Source of the DNA: Polyodon spathula
Taxonomy: Eukaryota > Chordata > Actinopteri > Acipenseriformes > Polyodontidae
Direction: 5' to 3'
DNA length: 64,000 bases
NCBI RefSeq assembly: GCF_017654505.1
Contig: NC_054541.1
Span: 44,203,986-44,267,985 of the forward strand
The first letter of the stretch is position 1; each line of letters opens with the position of its first letter. Below are positions 35,145 through 48,811 of this stretch, one piece after another. A model generated the notes under the pieces. That model saw nothing but the letters and a program-made list of their open reading frames with translations, was not told the DNA's origin and did no database searches. The position numbers and the translations under genes were made by a program.

Positions 35145-37704
35145 TATTTATAACCTTATGTAAATATCTTGCATGACTGATTCATTTCATATGCAAATTG
35201 GATTCTTGAGCTGCATCTCTGTGTTGCAATTCACTTTTATTACACAAGTGCTTTCACTGAGAAGTATGCATTGTTACACATGGAACAGTCTCCGAAGTTA
35301 AGGCTCCAAAGACTCAATCTGGAGAACTTACTTGACTGCAAATTTACACTCCAGCTTCCTTGAATGAAAAAGAGGGTGTAATCGTCATTCCAGAACAATT
35401 TGAAAACCCTGCAGAGAGTGCCCTATTGACAGCGGCATATTTAATGTTTTAATTTTTTTGGCCAACCCTTCTATATATTGTGCATACAGTAAGTCATACA
35501 TAGTACATCTTTCCTTTATTTCCTCCCACCCAACAGCTCAGCCATCATTGAAAGGTATCCTCTGCTATACCTTGTGTTAAATTTGATCCGGGTGGTCGAG
35601 ATAAAGATTGAGTGTCTGGGCTGGCTCACAATTTGTGTCTACCTTAAGTGATTATAAATACCCCATCTACCTGATCTGTACATGCGTTATGTCTGTAAGC
35701 TTAGTGCCCAACATCAAACATGTAGGGAAATCCAGCCTTTACAATCCTAACAGCACCAAAAACGATGGCTTGTGATTGGTCATGTGTTATCAGTCTCGAT
35801 AAGCCGATCCCCTTGAAGCCAATTTATCTTCTTAGGCTATTTTAATCACAGATCCTAAATTACAGTTCGTATTTCCTTTTTGAACTCCAACTTCTCAACC
35901 ACCACAAGCAGAATATAGAGCATCTCCCTTACCCCGTCAACATTAAATGTTCAATGCTAAACCAACTTTTACATGAAACTAGCATTAACTGAAACAACAT
36001 TTTAATCTGGTGCCTGTACATTAAGGATATAGCACTCACAGAACTACAGTGTCAAGACCAATTAACATTGTACAAGGGCTAACAGGAGTGAACATTGGCT
36101 TCATGTAAACTCCCACAATCTATATCTCAGCCTCCCCTGCAATGCTTTGAGACAAGTAAATTAACATTGCTAACTAGCACAGATCGATGTGCAGGTCCCC
36201 ATCTCTGTCAACATATGGTCTACTGGAATATTGTAGAGTTTATTTTCATATGCCCGAATAACAATGCAATGATTTTGTACTAGGTGGCAATGGTAGCACA
36301 AGGTCAGTTAATGTCAATAAAAAGAAAACAAGTACAAATGACTGATAACATAAATCTAACCCATGATTACATTTTAATTATGTAATGGTTTTTCTTTGTT
36401 TTTTTTGTAATGTAGTAAAGACCTGTCTTAAAAAGAGCTGGGTACTAAATAAAATGAATCTGACATTGACCCACTCACCAAATGGTTACTGGTTTAGAGC
36501 AACTACCGTAACAGTCTATACATGACTTCTCATGATGCTGTGATGAGCTACAGCAAAACCACAGAAGCAACCATGACAAAAAGATACAGTCCAGGCTTTG
36601 TTTTAACAGCAACATTAAGAGGCAATGAAATAAAAACTTGTGAAACTATAATACAGAATGGGGTGGTTGTGCTAAGCCATCAATCATCTTCCCATTTCTA
36701 CTCTGAAAAACAGCCTTGGGTTTGCTTTTCACGAAATAATAAGGTTTTGTTAAAGGTGCTGACAAAAGAGGCTGCACTGCACGATGCAATAAAGTGTCCA
36801 GGAGCTGGCCTCAGGGTCAGCTTAATTGAAATTAAAGAGCAGCTTCCTAGAACAGGAGATACTAAGAGCAGCCGCTCTGAAGTGGCGGCTTCTTCACTGC
36901 CGCTCTATTGCTAGCCACTTTTGGTGATACACAAGCACCAAACAAATAACCGTGATTCAGTCTTCCAGAATACAAACTTGGTATCTATATTCCCCCAGCA
37001 CAAGTAGCCAGTTTAACCTTTACCGAAAGCTGCAGACGGTAGCCTCCAGGTAACAATCCGTAACAGACTTAAACTAAAGAAATACATAAAATCAACCTTT
37101 ATTAAAAAGTTCCTGTTTGCTTTGCATATTAATAGAAGAGAAGATAAACACTGTGTGACCTCAGATGAACCTTCTCTCTTAACATCACATCCCCTTCACA
37201 AGTGTGTCAGCTGGGCTCCTCAAGGAATAAGACTGCTTAGACCATTTCAATGTTGATATTTTTCCACATTTCAAGTGAAAACTCTTTGAAACAAACCATA
37301 AACCTGCAAGAAGTCAACTCAGCAAAGTATTCTAAATGACTGGAAGTCAATTCCAAAGATTTGAAATAACTTATCCAGTTAAGTTATCCATTTATGCAGC
37401 CTAATCAACTCAAAAATCAACTCAAAAATCAACTCAAAATTAGATGCCCATTACTATTACTTTTCAATAAACAATTATTTTGAAATGATTATCTAATTTC
37501 ATATGGTGTATTTAGTATTAATTTATCATATGAGGGACTAGTTAGCTATGGATGAACAAGGCTTTACTTTGAGTAACAGCTTAGTAATGTAGACAATGCA
37601 CACAGATCAAGTGTAGGAGATTACGATCACCTTCAAGCGTGGAATGGCTCAAATCGCTATGCGAGGATAGCTTTATTTTATTCCCTTGTGTTAACTTATA
37701 TAGT

Positions 37705-37727
37705 CCCCCCCCCCCCCCCCCCCCCCC
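37705..37727. repeat. Poly(C) tract
   Basis: 23 consecutive C residues. Confidence 0.95.
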
Positions 37728-37806
37728 AATGACTATAGTTTTCAGATGACAATGAACCAGGACACAGTCTCCCAGGAACTCAATGGGCGATGTTTAAAAG
37801 CTTTAA

Positions 37807-38589
37807 CCCTTTGCGGTCCATTTATTCAGCGCCTGTCAGCCACGTCAGGTCTAATTCATTTTCACATGAGCTGTGTATTTTACATGCACTGTTTAAAAGT
37901 AATTTTATTCACAGTAAAACAGGTTTAAAAGGCACTGCATGACACTCAGTACTGCATCTCCAGCCCTGCCCCACCCCTTGTTCACTGTATTTGTCACATA
38001 TCTCTTTATAGTCGTGCATACTGATAAATCATCTCCTGATCACTCAATTTATGACCAAACTCCTCAATAATGCTATCCAAGTCATTATTTATTACTATAA
38101 CATCTCAAAATGTTTGGCAAATATCCACCATTTTCTTTGAGTGCTGGATGTGGAAGCAGCTATCTTGTGAGTTTATGTCTATGTTGTGTCTGATATTCAG
38201 TGAGCGCTGGATGCAGAATCAGCTACCTTGTTTGTTTGTGTCTGTGTTGTGTCTGTGATATTCTGTGAGCGCTGGATGTGGAAATAGCTATTTTGTTTGT
38301 TTGTGTCTGTGTTGTGTCTGTGATATTCTGTGAGCACTGGATGCAGAATCAGCTATCTTGTTTGTTTATGACTGGTGTTATGTAGACTGTGGTGAAGGGA
38401 CTATGCGTATTGCTCAGATCCGCCTCCATTTTTTTTCCGGCCTCTCTCGGCCATTGAAAGCTTTTCTCTGCTTTTTCCGGAGAAAAACCGACTAGGCACT
38501 TGTGATTGATGCCTTTTGATGATGTCGACATTGGACTGGAAAGGAGAAATTTTAATGTCCGACCTGGTCCGACATAGGACTACAATGGG
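37807..38589. mobile_element. piggyBac-like non-autonomous element
   Basis: 783 bp flanked by TTAA at 37803-37806 and 38590-38593. The ends are CCCTTTGCGGTCC and, as reverse complement, CCCATTGTAGTCC. piggyBac-type elements use TTAA targets and CCY-type ends. There is no transposase. The middle holds a 63-65-bp tandem array. Confidence 0.8.
38139..38371 (+). repeat. 63-65-bp tandem array inside the TTAA element
   Basis: About 3.6 units starting at 38139, 38202, 38267 and 38332. Each begins GAGYGCTGGATG, with a Cys/Phe-rich TTTGTTTGTGTCTGTGTTG core. Units alternate between a GTGGAA and a GCAGAATC form. Confidence 0.9.
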
Positions 38590-38593
38590 TTAA

Positions 38594-41050
38594 TTCATTC
38601 AGGTTCTGAGTGACAAAAATTGCTGTGTTGCAAACCTGTTTTGAGCCTGTTTACTATTCTACTATGCCTATGGACCATATCCACAAACCGCTTATTCATG
38701 TAAAATCCTAAATAATTTGAGCCTGGAGCATGAAACTGCATGGACTCCCTTGTAAGCAGTTTGTATTGACTTTACTGTCACACAAGAACATAATGAAGAC
38801 AGATCACCATTACTGCCTTGAAAGGTCCCTCGTTCCAATTTAAACATGCATCTTATCACTGAATTATTACTGGGAGGACCTCTTGTCTGTTTGTATTTCA
38901 TTTAGCTCAGATTTCCTCAATAATAATACAGATGCAGGCTTTCTTTTTCTACTTGATGGTTATATTTTAAACAAGCAGGTAGAATCAACCTTGAATCCCG
39001 ATTGTTTTAAGCAAGTATATGAAGATGCTATACCCAAGGGAGGGGGAGGGGGTCTGTTGCAAGCACTTTGCAAGACGGAAAGATTCAATTCAGAAAGATC
39101 AATCATTGCCAAGTGACTTCATGTGTCATCTAACCAGGCACAGTCCGATACCGGGCAAAAAACAGTTTTTCCAACATTATCTGCAGCAGCCTCCATTCAC
39201 AAAGCACATGGATACTGTTTAAAAGATGAGTAGCAGCAATAATGACCAATCAGTCACAGTGTGCTGACACACTCTGATTGGGTCTGCATAGCTGAAACTG
39301 GAATAATGAGCTCCATGAAATCACACATTCTTTTTATTTGAAAGAAATTTGTTTGTGAGAAAACATACACTATCAGCTGTATATACAGAGGCATTTTATG
39401 TTCACTTCTCCTTTGAATAATGGCAAGCGTCAGACAATTGTATTTTTGTGCTTGTCACAAAGACAGCTGTAGTGAGTGACGTCAGACCAGAACCAGGAAC
39501 CAACAAACAGAGAGGTGGAGTTTGGTGAAGCTGAGCGATTGTTTTCACTCCGCATTTAATAATTGAACAGACAGAAAATAAAAGGTTGTAAGACAAACAA
39601 AAAAAACACAGGACACGGTACTTTCACAAACAAACAAAAACGGACTACACAGACAAACACGGTGAGCTGATATTTTAACTATTCTTATTATTGTTACCGC
39701 CGTCTCCAATCCCTTTCTCCACTCACCGAACACACAACCCTGAGTGAGTGCAAACATGCTGCTTTTATGCAGCTGTACCAAGACTCGATTGCTAATCAAT
39801 CATTAAATTGAATGATTTGTGCCTTGTGCCTAAACACAAATATACATTTTAAACACTTGTGCGCATACCCCATATTACATCCCGTGTATCAATGGCTATA
39901 CACCAACACTAACACACAACACGAAACATACAATACCGAAATACACACAGGGGAGGGGCAACATTGCCACAGTGTTCAAAACAACAGTTGCCATAAACTA
40001 ATAGACTATGGCTACTATAAGAGAATTACATATGGAATAATACAGAGGGTGATATGGTGCATTGATGTGGTAAACTTACAATTCCCTGCAACCAGTATAA
40101 CTTTTCCACATATAAATTCCCTTTTTTGTCTTAAAGAGATACATGATGAATAAAAGTAGGTTTGTCCTTCCTGTTTAATCCTCTAGGTACTGGAAGACAC
40201 ATTGCATTCTCTGCACATTAGATATTATGAGATAAATCAAGGGACACCAAGAAGTAATTTACAAACTGTTTATTCATACCGTTATTGTATGACTAATATA
40301 TTGAGTCTTTTCCCGCATGAGCTGTTTATCTGAATAAAGCCTGATAAAGATGCACTATGCATACACACACACATATACCTGCATGCATATTACAAAATAT
40401 GATCCTACAAAATTACAATAGATTACCCATTTTAAGGCTCTCACTGGGGGGACTCTTTCAAACCAAAGTCCCTTGTGTGGTATCTGCTGTAATAAACGTG
40501 TAGTTCCTTCCACAGTCCATGCCTTCTCTGCTTGTGACTCACTGCAGTGACCAAGACATTCTCCTGCTGCACTGTCTGAGATGGCAGACTTTTAGTTTTT
40601 AAATACACTGAGTTGGAAGAAAGTACAACATGAATCCTTTGTACAACATTAATCCTTTACAATGTCTGTAATGGGACAGAAAGTAATCTCCTCTGGTTAA
40701 AGGAGTCGGAAGGGCAGGGATTTCATTCAAGTTTTTTTTAATGCCATGGCATAAACATTAAATGACATTAAAATGACAGTGACATTCCAGCAAGCTCCAA
40801 CAAAAATCACATGTAAAAAATGCAGGTCAGTAGATTATTAAAAACAATGAAATTAACCTTGAAATTAATTTTTATGAAAAAAATCAAACATAGTAAACAT
40901 TTTCCAAGGATTGCGGAAAGATAAAACAGATCGTTGAGAGCATGACACTGCAAGTATAAGACAAGCTTGAGAAAACATTCAGCAAAAACATTTTTCCCCC
41001 ACCTGGGGGGGGGGGGGATAAAATGAATGGCCATCTAAAAAAGGCAACTT

Positions 41051-41053
<3 letters not shown>
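38594..41053. other. No gene recognised
   Basis: No exon supported. The stretch at about 39410-39960 looks like part of a dispersed repeat, but I see no paired ends and do not name it. Confidence 0.4.

Positions 41054-41083
<30 letters not shown>
41054..41083. repeat. (CA)n microsatellite
   Basis: About 15 CA dinucleotides. Confidence 0.95.
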
Positions 41084-41084
<1 letters not shown>

Positions 41085-41584
41085 GAACTAATTAAGTTGG
41101 CATAGCCAGCTTGTTTTTCTCCCCTGAGAGGGACTCATTTTCAACAGTTCCTGCATACAGTACTTGGGTTTGGAAAATCTATAAAACTGCAAGCTATCGA
41201 GTCACCATGGTACAGTGGTACATTTCACACGCAACATTCAAAAATCAGTCTTGAAAGAGGTCAGCAAGACAGCACACTTCTAAGCTGTCACATCATATTG
41301 GTTTTGAATGTCAGATTTTTGTTTTTTTTTAGTAATCCATATGCGAAGCCATTAGACACTCACGGTTAATTTTGTTATTCGCTAGTTTTGATGTGTTTTA
41401 GGATGTAGTATTAAGCTCTTTTCTTATTAATTATTTACACCTTGCACAACTCGATCCTGCGCTGAGCAGCCCCTGCCATTAAACCTGAACATCTATCTAG
41501 AAGAGACTGTCAACTGAACCACATTTGCTCCAAATTATGTGCTATTTTTGTGATGTGAACTAATGTCCATCTGGGGTTGAGCTA

Positions 41585-41700
41585 TGACCTCCAAACTAAT
41601 TTCACCTGTGACTCGAGCCAGATCTGGACCCAGGCCTCCTGTGGTAAAAGAAGCTGAAGAGTGCAGTATGCCCAGGTTCACCACTGAGCTAGCGTATTAA
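41585..41700 (-). mobile_element. Possible tRNA-derived SINE head
   Basis: The minus strand has an A-box-like TAGCTCAGTGG at about 41686 and a degenerate B-box-like GGCTCGAGTC about 75 bp later. No tail or target duplication is visible. Weak call. Confidence 0.3.
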
Positions 41701-43600
41701 AGAACTGAAGTTCAAGAAATATACCACTGAAAGAGGCTGCTCGGATCCTCCTCACTCAGAACAGCATGAGTGAATGAGATCCAGTAACAATGGACAGTCT
41801 CATCAAGAGCCTAATTCCCTTGGTGGGACTCGCAACTCATAGAACTGTTCTGGAAAACACTGACACACAAGATACAGCTCTCAAGAGCTCTGCTATGTGT
41901 GAGTAAAAGCAGTAAGCAGTGTGACTGCTTACTTGACAACTGAATCCTGTAATCTGGTCTTGCTATTTAGCATGCTTAAGACTTTAACATGCTCACAGTG
42001 TAGTAGATAAGCTCTCTGAAGATTTTAGGGGATAAAACCTGCAGATTGGTTATATTATTTATGCTTTTGGCCCTTATTCGAGCTGTGCTGGGTGGCATTT
42101 TATCTTCCTTTACACAAGCTTACATTAACACAGAGATACGATACCTATGATGTAAGTTTCTCTTGAGCTTTTCTGAAAAGCATTCCCCTTTCATGCATTT
42201 TAATAACATGACATGCCTGAGCTGACCTTTTTCTTGTTTTTGTACAAAATGTATTTTTTAGTTGATGAGATCTAGCTATGACATTCCTCAAACTTGATAA
42301 GCCTGACAAGTTCAATAACAAGCCCATCCAGAAGAAGACGGGTAAACAAGGTTACATTTAAAAAGGATCACTTTTCTATTCCCCAGAGGGAACAAGCACG
42401 ACTTTCAGCACATGAACATGGAAAGATTTTTGTCTGAGCCTGTCCTTAAAGACCGATGAAATCTGAAAGGGAAACTAATGCTAAAGTCAACGACCTTTAC
42501 GACAGACCGAAGAATTACTTTCAACAAGAAAGTGTCAGCATCTATTTGAAAAAGAAATGGTCATTAGTTCAGCAAGTGGCTGTGTTATACAATTTTTCAA
42601 ATGTCAGTCGGAAAGACTTACAGGAGGCGTTATATTGTCCCTTTATTCATCCTACTAAAAGAGACATGGCGACAACCAGGAATTCAAAAGAACTGACCCT
42701 TAGTTGATGTCTCAAACAATAGATATTTGAAACAGTCCTAGCGTCTCTTTAGCTCCTTGTCATATGTTTTGACAGTCAGTCCTCACATAGCAACCTAAAG
42801 GGGAAGTTATTTGACCCTCCCCATACAAGACAAGTGGCTACTATGTTCCTTCTTTGGGAGCTGCTAACCTCTTGTCAATTACAAAGGAAATGACAGCTCC
42901 CTCTTACAGTGAATGCTGGCAGGTGGTGGAGATGGTGGTCAGGTCTTAGTTATTACATACCTATCCTTCACCACTGACCTGCTGCTCTGCTGGACAGCAC
43001 AAGCAAGGAGCCAGGCCAGACACTCATGTTTGTACAGTGGTCAGGTCTTGCTCCCTGGTCTCCTCTAAAACCAGTAGCAGAAGGTATTGCCTTCATATCC
43101 TGTGCCACCTTAATAAAACACCCAAGGTCTGTGGCATTCTGACAAGATCCAAAACCTGTGTATTTACTCAAAGCAGTCTATGTTACTGAAAAAACAAACT
43201 TGGGAGGGTAAGATACTTTGGGGTCTATTCAATTGATTTCAGTGGTGAGGAGCTAGATTATGTCATTGTTTAAATCATGAAAAGAATCAACTGTGTGTGT
43301 CTCTCTCTTACAGTATGTGTACTTTTGTCTTTAAAAGTAAAATGACAGGGTAAGTCCTAATTTAATATTTAAACTCGCTATTCCTCCACTCTTCAGATTA
43401 ATAGAGTTTGTTGTTTGGTTCTAGTTTTGTAATCGCAGCATTTTCTCATTTAAAAAATAGTTAATTGCAAAGATTTTAAAATGGACTGTCAACAGCTCTA
43501 CTATTTCTTTTATCCTGTTTACAAGTGTTACTGCACTTGAAGGCCCCATAATTGTGTCACTTTGTAACAAAGGGCAATCAAATCTTTGCCAAGTAAATTT
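41701..43600. other. No gene recognised
   Basis: Only short open frames without family similarity. No clear repeat ends. Confidence 0.4.
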
Positions 43601-43602
43601 AC

Positions 43603-43901
43603 AGTATAATCGTAAATCTCAAAACTACTCACTTCTAAATCTTTTGTAGTCATTTTTGTATTACTTTAGTATAAATACATGTTAATTTGGATTCATATGT
43701 TGTTTTTTTCTGACTTTATGTTAACGAAAAGACACACATTTGCCCGTTTTCCCATTGGAAATAGTGATATTTTGAAATATCACTGTCCTGGTCACAAATG
43801 CAAAGTTTGTGGGGAATAATAGCCATTTTCTATACTTTTGAGGCATAAGCAATTAGGAAATAACACTTACTACCCAGGAACAAAAATTGTGTTACATAGT
43901 G
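43603..43901 (-). mobile_element. Solo end fragment of the CACTA-like element
   Basis: Reverse-complement match to the 56483-56780 end of the element at 56.5 kb. It runs from CACTATGTAACACAA (outer end at 43901, followed by TTA) inward to the sequence around GATTTACGATT, where similarity stops. The transposase region is missing. Confidence 0.88.
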
Positions 43902-43909
43902 TTATGTAC

Positions 43910-45528
43910 CAGACGTGGTCAACACTGACTAATCTGGAATGCGTCTGTCTAGTCTACATTATTTATTTATTTAGTTCCTCTCACTCTCTCCCCTTTCCCT
44001 TCTTCAATAATTTACTATCCTCCACTCTATGAAGCTTTCTGCTTTGATGAACAACAGAAACGCAAACTTCACTGGCAGACAGTGCTAAGGCCCGTGCAGC
44101 AATTATGTATAAGCAAAGGAAGCAATGTTACATCAGTCAGCTGCTGGAAGATCATCATGCGTTGGTCCCACTGCGTCCCTTAGTTTCGGAGGACTCTGCT
44201 TGGAACTCTGATTTCCCAGAGCATCACGCTGAACACTTCACAGACAACCCGCGGATTCACCAGCTTTGCAGATTAATGCTTAAGTCATCAAACAGCAAAA
44301 TCTGAGACAAAGGTAGCACAACAACACTCACTTTGTCCAAGATAGGATACAAGGTCTTATTATTCTGATCTACAGTTATCCATTGTCCAGTACCTGTGCT
44401 CTATAAAGACACATCAATATTTCATCATATATGGACAATTCCTCAGCATTACTCCTGAGCCACTGCAATTCAATGCACACATGGTATGTGTCTACTATTG
44501 TGCTTAGTTTGAAAACCTGGAATGCTCTGTATCTTTTCTATGAACCTCAAATTAAACTATACCATTTTCAGGTCTTCACTGTTCACATAACTTGATTTGC
44601 CCTATAAGAAAAAGCAAAGCAAAAATGCTGCATAGGGTCACAGAAAGTCCTAGCTATGTTCACAGCAACTACCATTAAAATGCTGCATATATTGTTGAAT
44701 CAATCTGTCATGGCGATCCTTGCTGATAGCCTTTCTATAACCATACATGCCAACAGTGGTATATGTCCTTTCATGATTCACGACCTGTGCACTGATAAGG
44801 CTGATAAATCTTATCCTCCTCCCTAATATCTATCAAAGGATGCATCAGAGCACTTTATCAGCAGAGGCAGCAGAGACAAATGAAATGGAATTCCCTATAA
44901 AGCAGAAGATCAAGAGACAGTGTTTGAGCCACATAAAACAACTCAGATTAGGTTTTCAAAACAGCAGGGCGACGGGATTCTCTGAAAGGCCTTATTTTAA
45001 TTTAGACAGCAGGACCCTCGAAGCCTAGAAAACCTAAATCCCCACAAACATGTAGGAACAAAAGAACAACTACTCTGGAATTAACCTTAATCACACCAGA
45101 TGTTATTTCTGCCAAACACCATTGTTGTTTTCATTGTCCTGTGTTTACATGATGTTTTTAACACATTAAACTGGTCTTAAGGAAATATAAAAAAAAAAAA
45201 ACAGTAATACAAAAAATGGCAAAAAACTACCTGTGTTCATGTCCACCCCCACAATTCAGGTCAGGATAAAATTTGACCATCTTTGCACTACTAGGGTGAT
45301 TCTTGTGTTAATGTTATATGATGGCCTCTTTATATTCTGGTTGTCATTATGTAATCCTGTTAGTTGGGAACATAAAGACATTGTCCAAGCCAACAGTCAT
45401 TGCTGGTGGCAGTCTCTCTAATGTGATAAAAGCATTGAATTAGTGATTCATTGAAACCAATAAATGAGTGAATCCAGCTAGAAGATTCAACTACAGAGCT
45501 ATCTTAAAAAAAATATATATATATACAA
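43910..45528. other. No gene recognised
   Basis: Non-coding; no supported exon, RNA gene or mobile element. Confidence 0.4.
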
Positions 45529-45540
45529 AATCGTGTTCTG

Positions 45541-45984
45541 CGGGACTCTCGTGGAGTGCAGGATGCGCCCTATAGCCTGGATGATGCCGGTTTGAGTCTG
45601 GGCTATTCCACAGCCAACCGTGGACAGGAGTTCCCAGGAGGCAGTGCTCAATTGGCTGAGCATCGCTGGGAGGGCGTTTGGTCGGCCAGGGTGACCTCGG
45701 CTCACCGCGCCGCACCGCGACCCCTGTAGTCTGGCCGGGCGCCTGCGGGCTTGCCTGTTAGCTGCCCAGGAGCTGCGTTGTCCTCCGACGCTGTAGCTCC
45801 TGGGTGGCTGCATGGTGAATCCGCAGTGTGTAAAGAAGCGGTCGGCTGACAGCACACACTTCGGAGGACAGAGTGTGTTCATCTTCGACGCTCCCGAGTC
45901 AGCACAGTGATGGTGGCAGTGAGCTGAGCCTAAAATAACAATTGCCCATTTCAAAATAACAAAAAAAAAATATTTGGCAACGAC

Positions 45985-46015
<31 letters not shown>
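45541..46015 (+). mobile_element. GC-rich tRNA-derived SINE with A tail
   Basis: Pol III B-box GGTTTGAGTCT at 45589-45599. A GC-rich body follows (GGTCTGGCCGGGCGCCTGCG-like words), then two A-rich tails ending in about 24 A at about 45990-46013. It is flanked by a direct repeat: ATCGTGTTCTGC at about 45529-45540 and ATCATGTTCTGC at about 46016-46027. The long minus-strand open frame here is an artefact. Confidence 0.85.
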
Positions 46016-46191
46016 ATCATGTTCTGCACGTAAACCATTCACTGTTACACCATTTTATAATACCATTATTGCATTCTACTTGTACAGGCATTCTGCAGCC
46101 ACTGTGTGTAACAGTATCCTGCCACAAGCCAACTAAATCAACCAGACAACTAACTATGGGTTTTGGAATATATCCAGGTATATATATATCC

Positions 46192-46870
<679 letters not shown>

Positions 46871-47720
46871 CAAACTGTTGGGGCGTGTATACGATGGATT
46901 ACTCTGTGTGTGTGTGTTTTTGTACATCTTAATCTTTTGTAAAGCTTTTGTGAATCAAGAATCCACAAAGAAAAGGAGACAAGGATGGTATTTGAAAGGC
47001 ATAATTGTTTTACTTTCCTTGGAAATTAAAGATACAGTATGCTGGCTCCAGTCTGAAACAAAATCACTTGTGTATGATTCAACTAAACTGCTTATGGGCC
47101 ACTTTCCTCATTAGCAATGACTTACATGAACCCATAATGAAGATTTTGAGACAGATAAGAACAAAAGTTACAGAAAGTTTCAAGTATACCATTGGGATAT
47201 CATTATACTGCAATTTTACCTTGAATAAACTTCATTATAAACAGCTTTGATTCCCAACAGAACAGAATATAACTATTGTTTTACTGAAGTGCATCTAATT
47301 GAAGTTAACATTAATACATACATATTTATCCAGCTTCCACACTGTATTCACAAGCACCGACTAAAAACAAACAGTATGTCCTGTCATGTAAAACCTTCAA
47401 TTACAGACTTGTATTTGGCGCCTATCTATCTTTGAACTGTACAATAAACAGATCTTTCTACTTGTTTTCACCTCTCCGTGTCAACGTATAAAGTCCAATC
47501 GATATTGTATCCCTCCCTAGTCCATTCCCGAGCCCCCCTGTTTAGTAACTTGAACTGCAACGATCGAGGGAGGGGCGACACCAAGGTTCAGCTTTTTTCT
47601 CAGCATTCCCATCGTTATCAGTTCAATTAAGGTCTAGTTAAGTAATTGAGAGCTTGGTTGGCATGAAAACCAGCAGCCACAGGGGGGGTTTGAGAAGACT
47701 TCTGACGAACTTTACAGTTA
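46871..47720. other. No gene recognised
   Basis: Non-coding; short open frames only. Confidence 0.4.
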
Positions 47721-47834
<114 letters not shown>

Positions 47835-48800
47835 CAGCCAACTTGTAGTGTTTGACTCATGGTGATATTCCTGAAAGATCTTTCACACAGCAGCCACAAG
47901 CCGGAGAGCCCCTCTCCCTTCAACTGTTCACCTCCGCCTGCCAAAGCTGTCATACTGTACAGCAATGGAGCCACACTGTCCCATACAGCACAGTAAGGTC
48001 AGCCAGAATCCAGCCAAAGGTACAGCTGATTGCAAATAACACACTATATATATACACTGAAGCACATTCTCCCACACTTCCATTTAAATAAATCCTCATT
48101 TGATATCATAGCCAAGAAGGCCTCATGATTCAACAGAAGACAGTAAGCATTATCTATCTGGTCATGGGGGTGGGGGGTTGTTTCCTGGTTCGAAACACTT
48201 TCATGCAAGGTACTCATTTCTTTAACCATTTAACTACAAACTATTTTCCAAGCTTTTTTCCTAGCTCACTCGGACTCATATTCTTACTAAAACACCAATT
48301 ACTGGAACATTCAGATTTTACAGTGATGAAATAAACTCAACACACCACTGCCACATACAGCACTGCAGGAGATTAACAAGATATTGAGATTAAAGACAGA
48401 AACATAAGCAGCTCATAAAGAATTCCATACTTGTGCTGAAGAACAAACACAAAACCTCCTACAGTGAGCCAGAGGTAACAGAAGAATTCCTAGACATAGA
48501 TTAATAATTATTATTATTATTCGCTAACCTATATAAAAATCTTTCACCACAAACCAGACTGATGCAGTTGGTTTATTACTGAATAAGGAGAAACCTCACA
48601 TCACATTTCCATTTGATTTGCTAACTAAAGAAGGCGGTGCACAGGTGCTTGCTGAAACTGGCCCACAGTCTTGGTTTTGTCTGTCTCCGACAGGTTGGAC
48701 AGGTAGACTGTCATGTAGTATCACAGACAAGAGAAGAATGAAATCAATAATTCTGCTGTTGGTTAAACAGAAGACACAAACCAAGGCTGCAGTTTCCATT
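47835..48800. other. No gene recognised
   Basis: Non-coding; nothing supportable on either strand. Confidence 0.4.
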
Positions 48801-48811
48801 CACACAATAAG

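Larger units (their letters stand above)
34213..37704. other. tspan9 first intron or upstream DNA, no gene seen
   Basis: The missing first coding exon of tspan9 should lie upstream on the minus strand. I looked for it by its expected start context (ATG-Ala-Arg-Gly) from here to the end of the window and did not find it. The 130-codon open frame at 36522-36914 has no recognisable similarity. Confidence 0.5.

Noticed and set aside
36522..36914. 130-codon open frame on the plus strand
   Set aside because: No recognisable domain, no splice or promoter context, and length is within chance expectation.
39410..39960. Possible solo long terminal repeat
   Set aside because: No paired ends, target duplication or clear TG...CA borders could be seen, so no call is made.
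45499..46038. 179-codon minus-strand open frame
   Set aside because: It is the reverse reading of a GC-rich SINE and its A tail.
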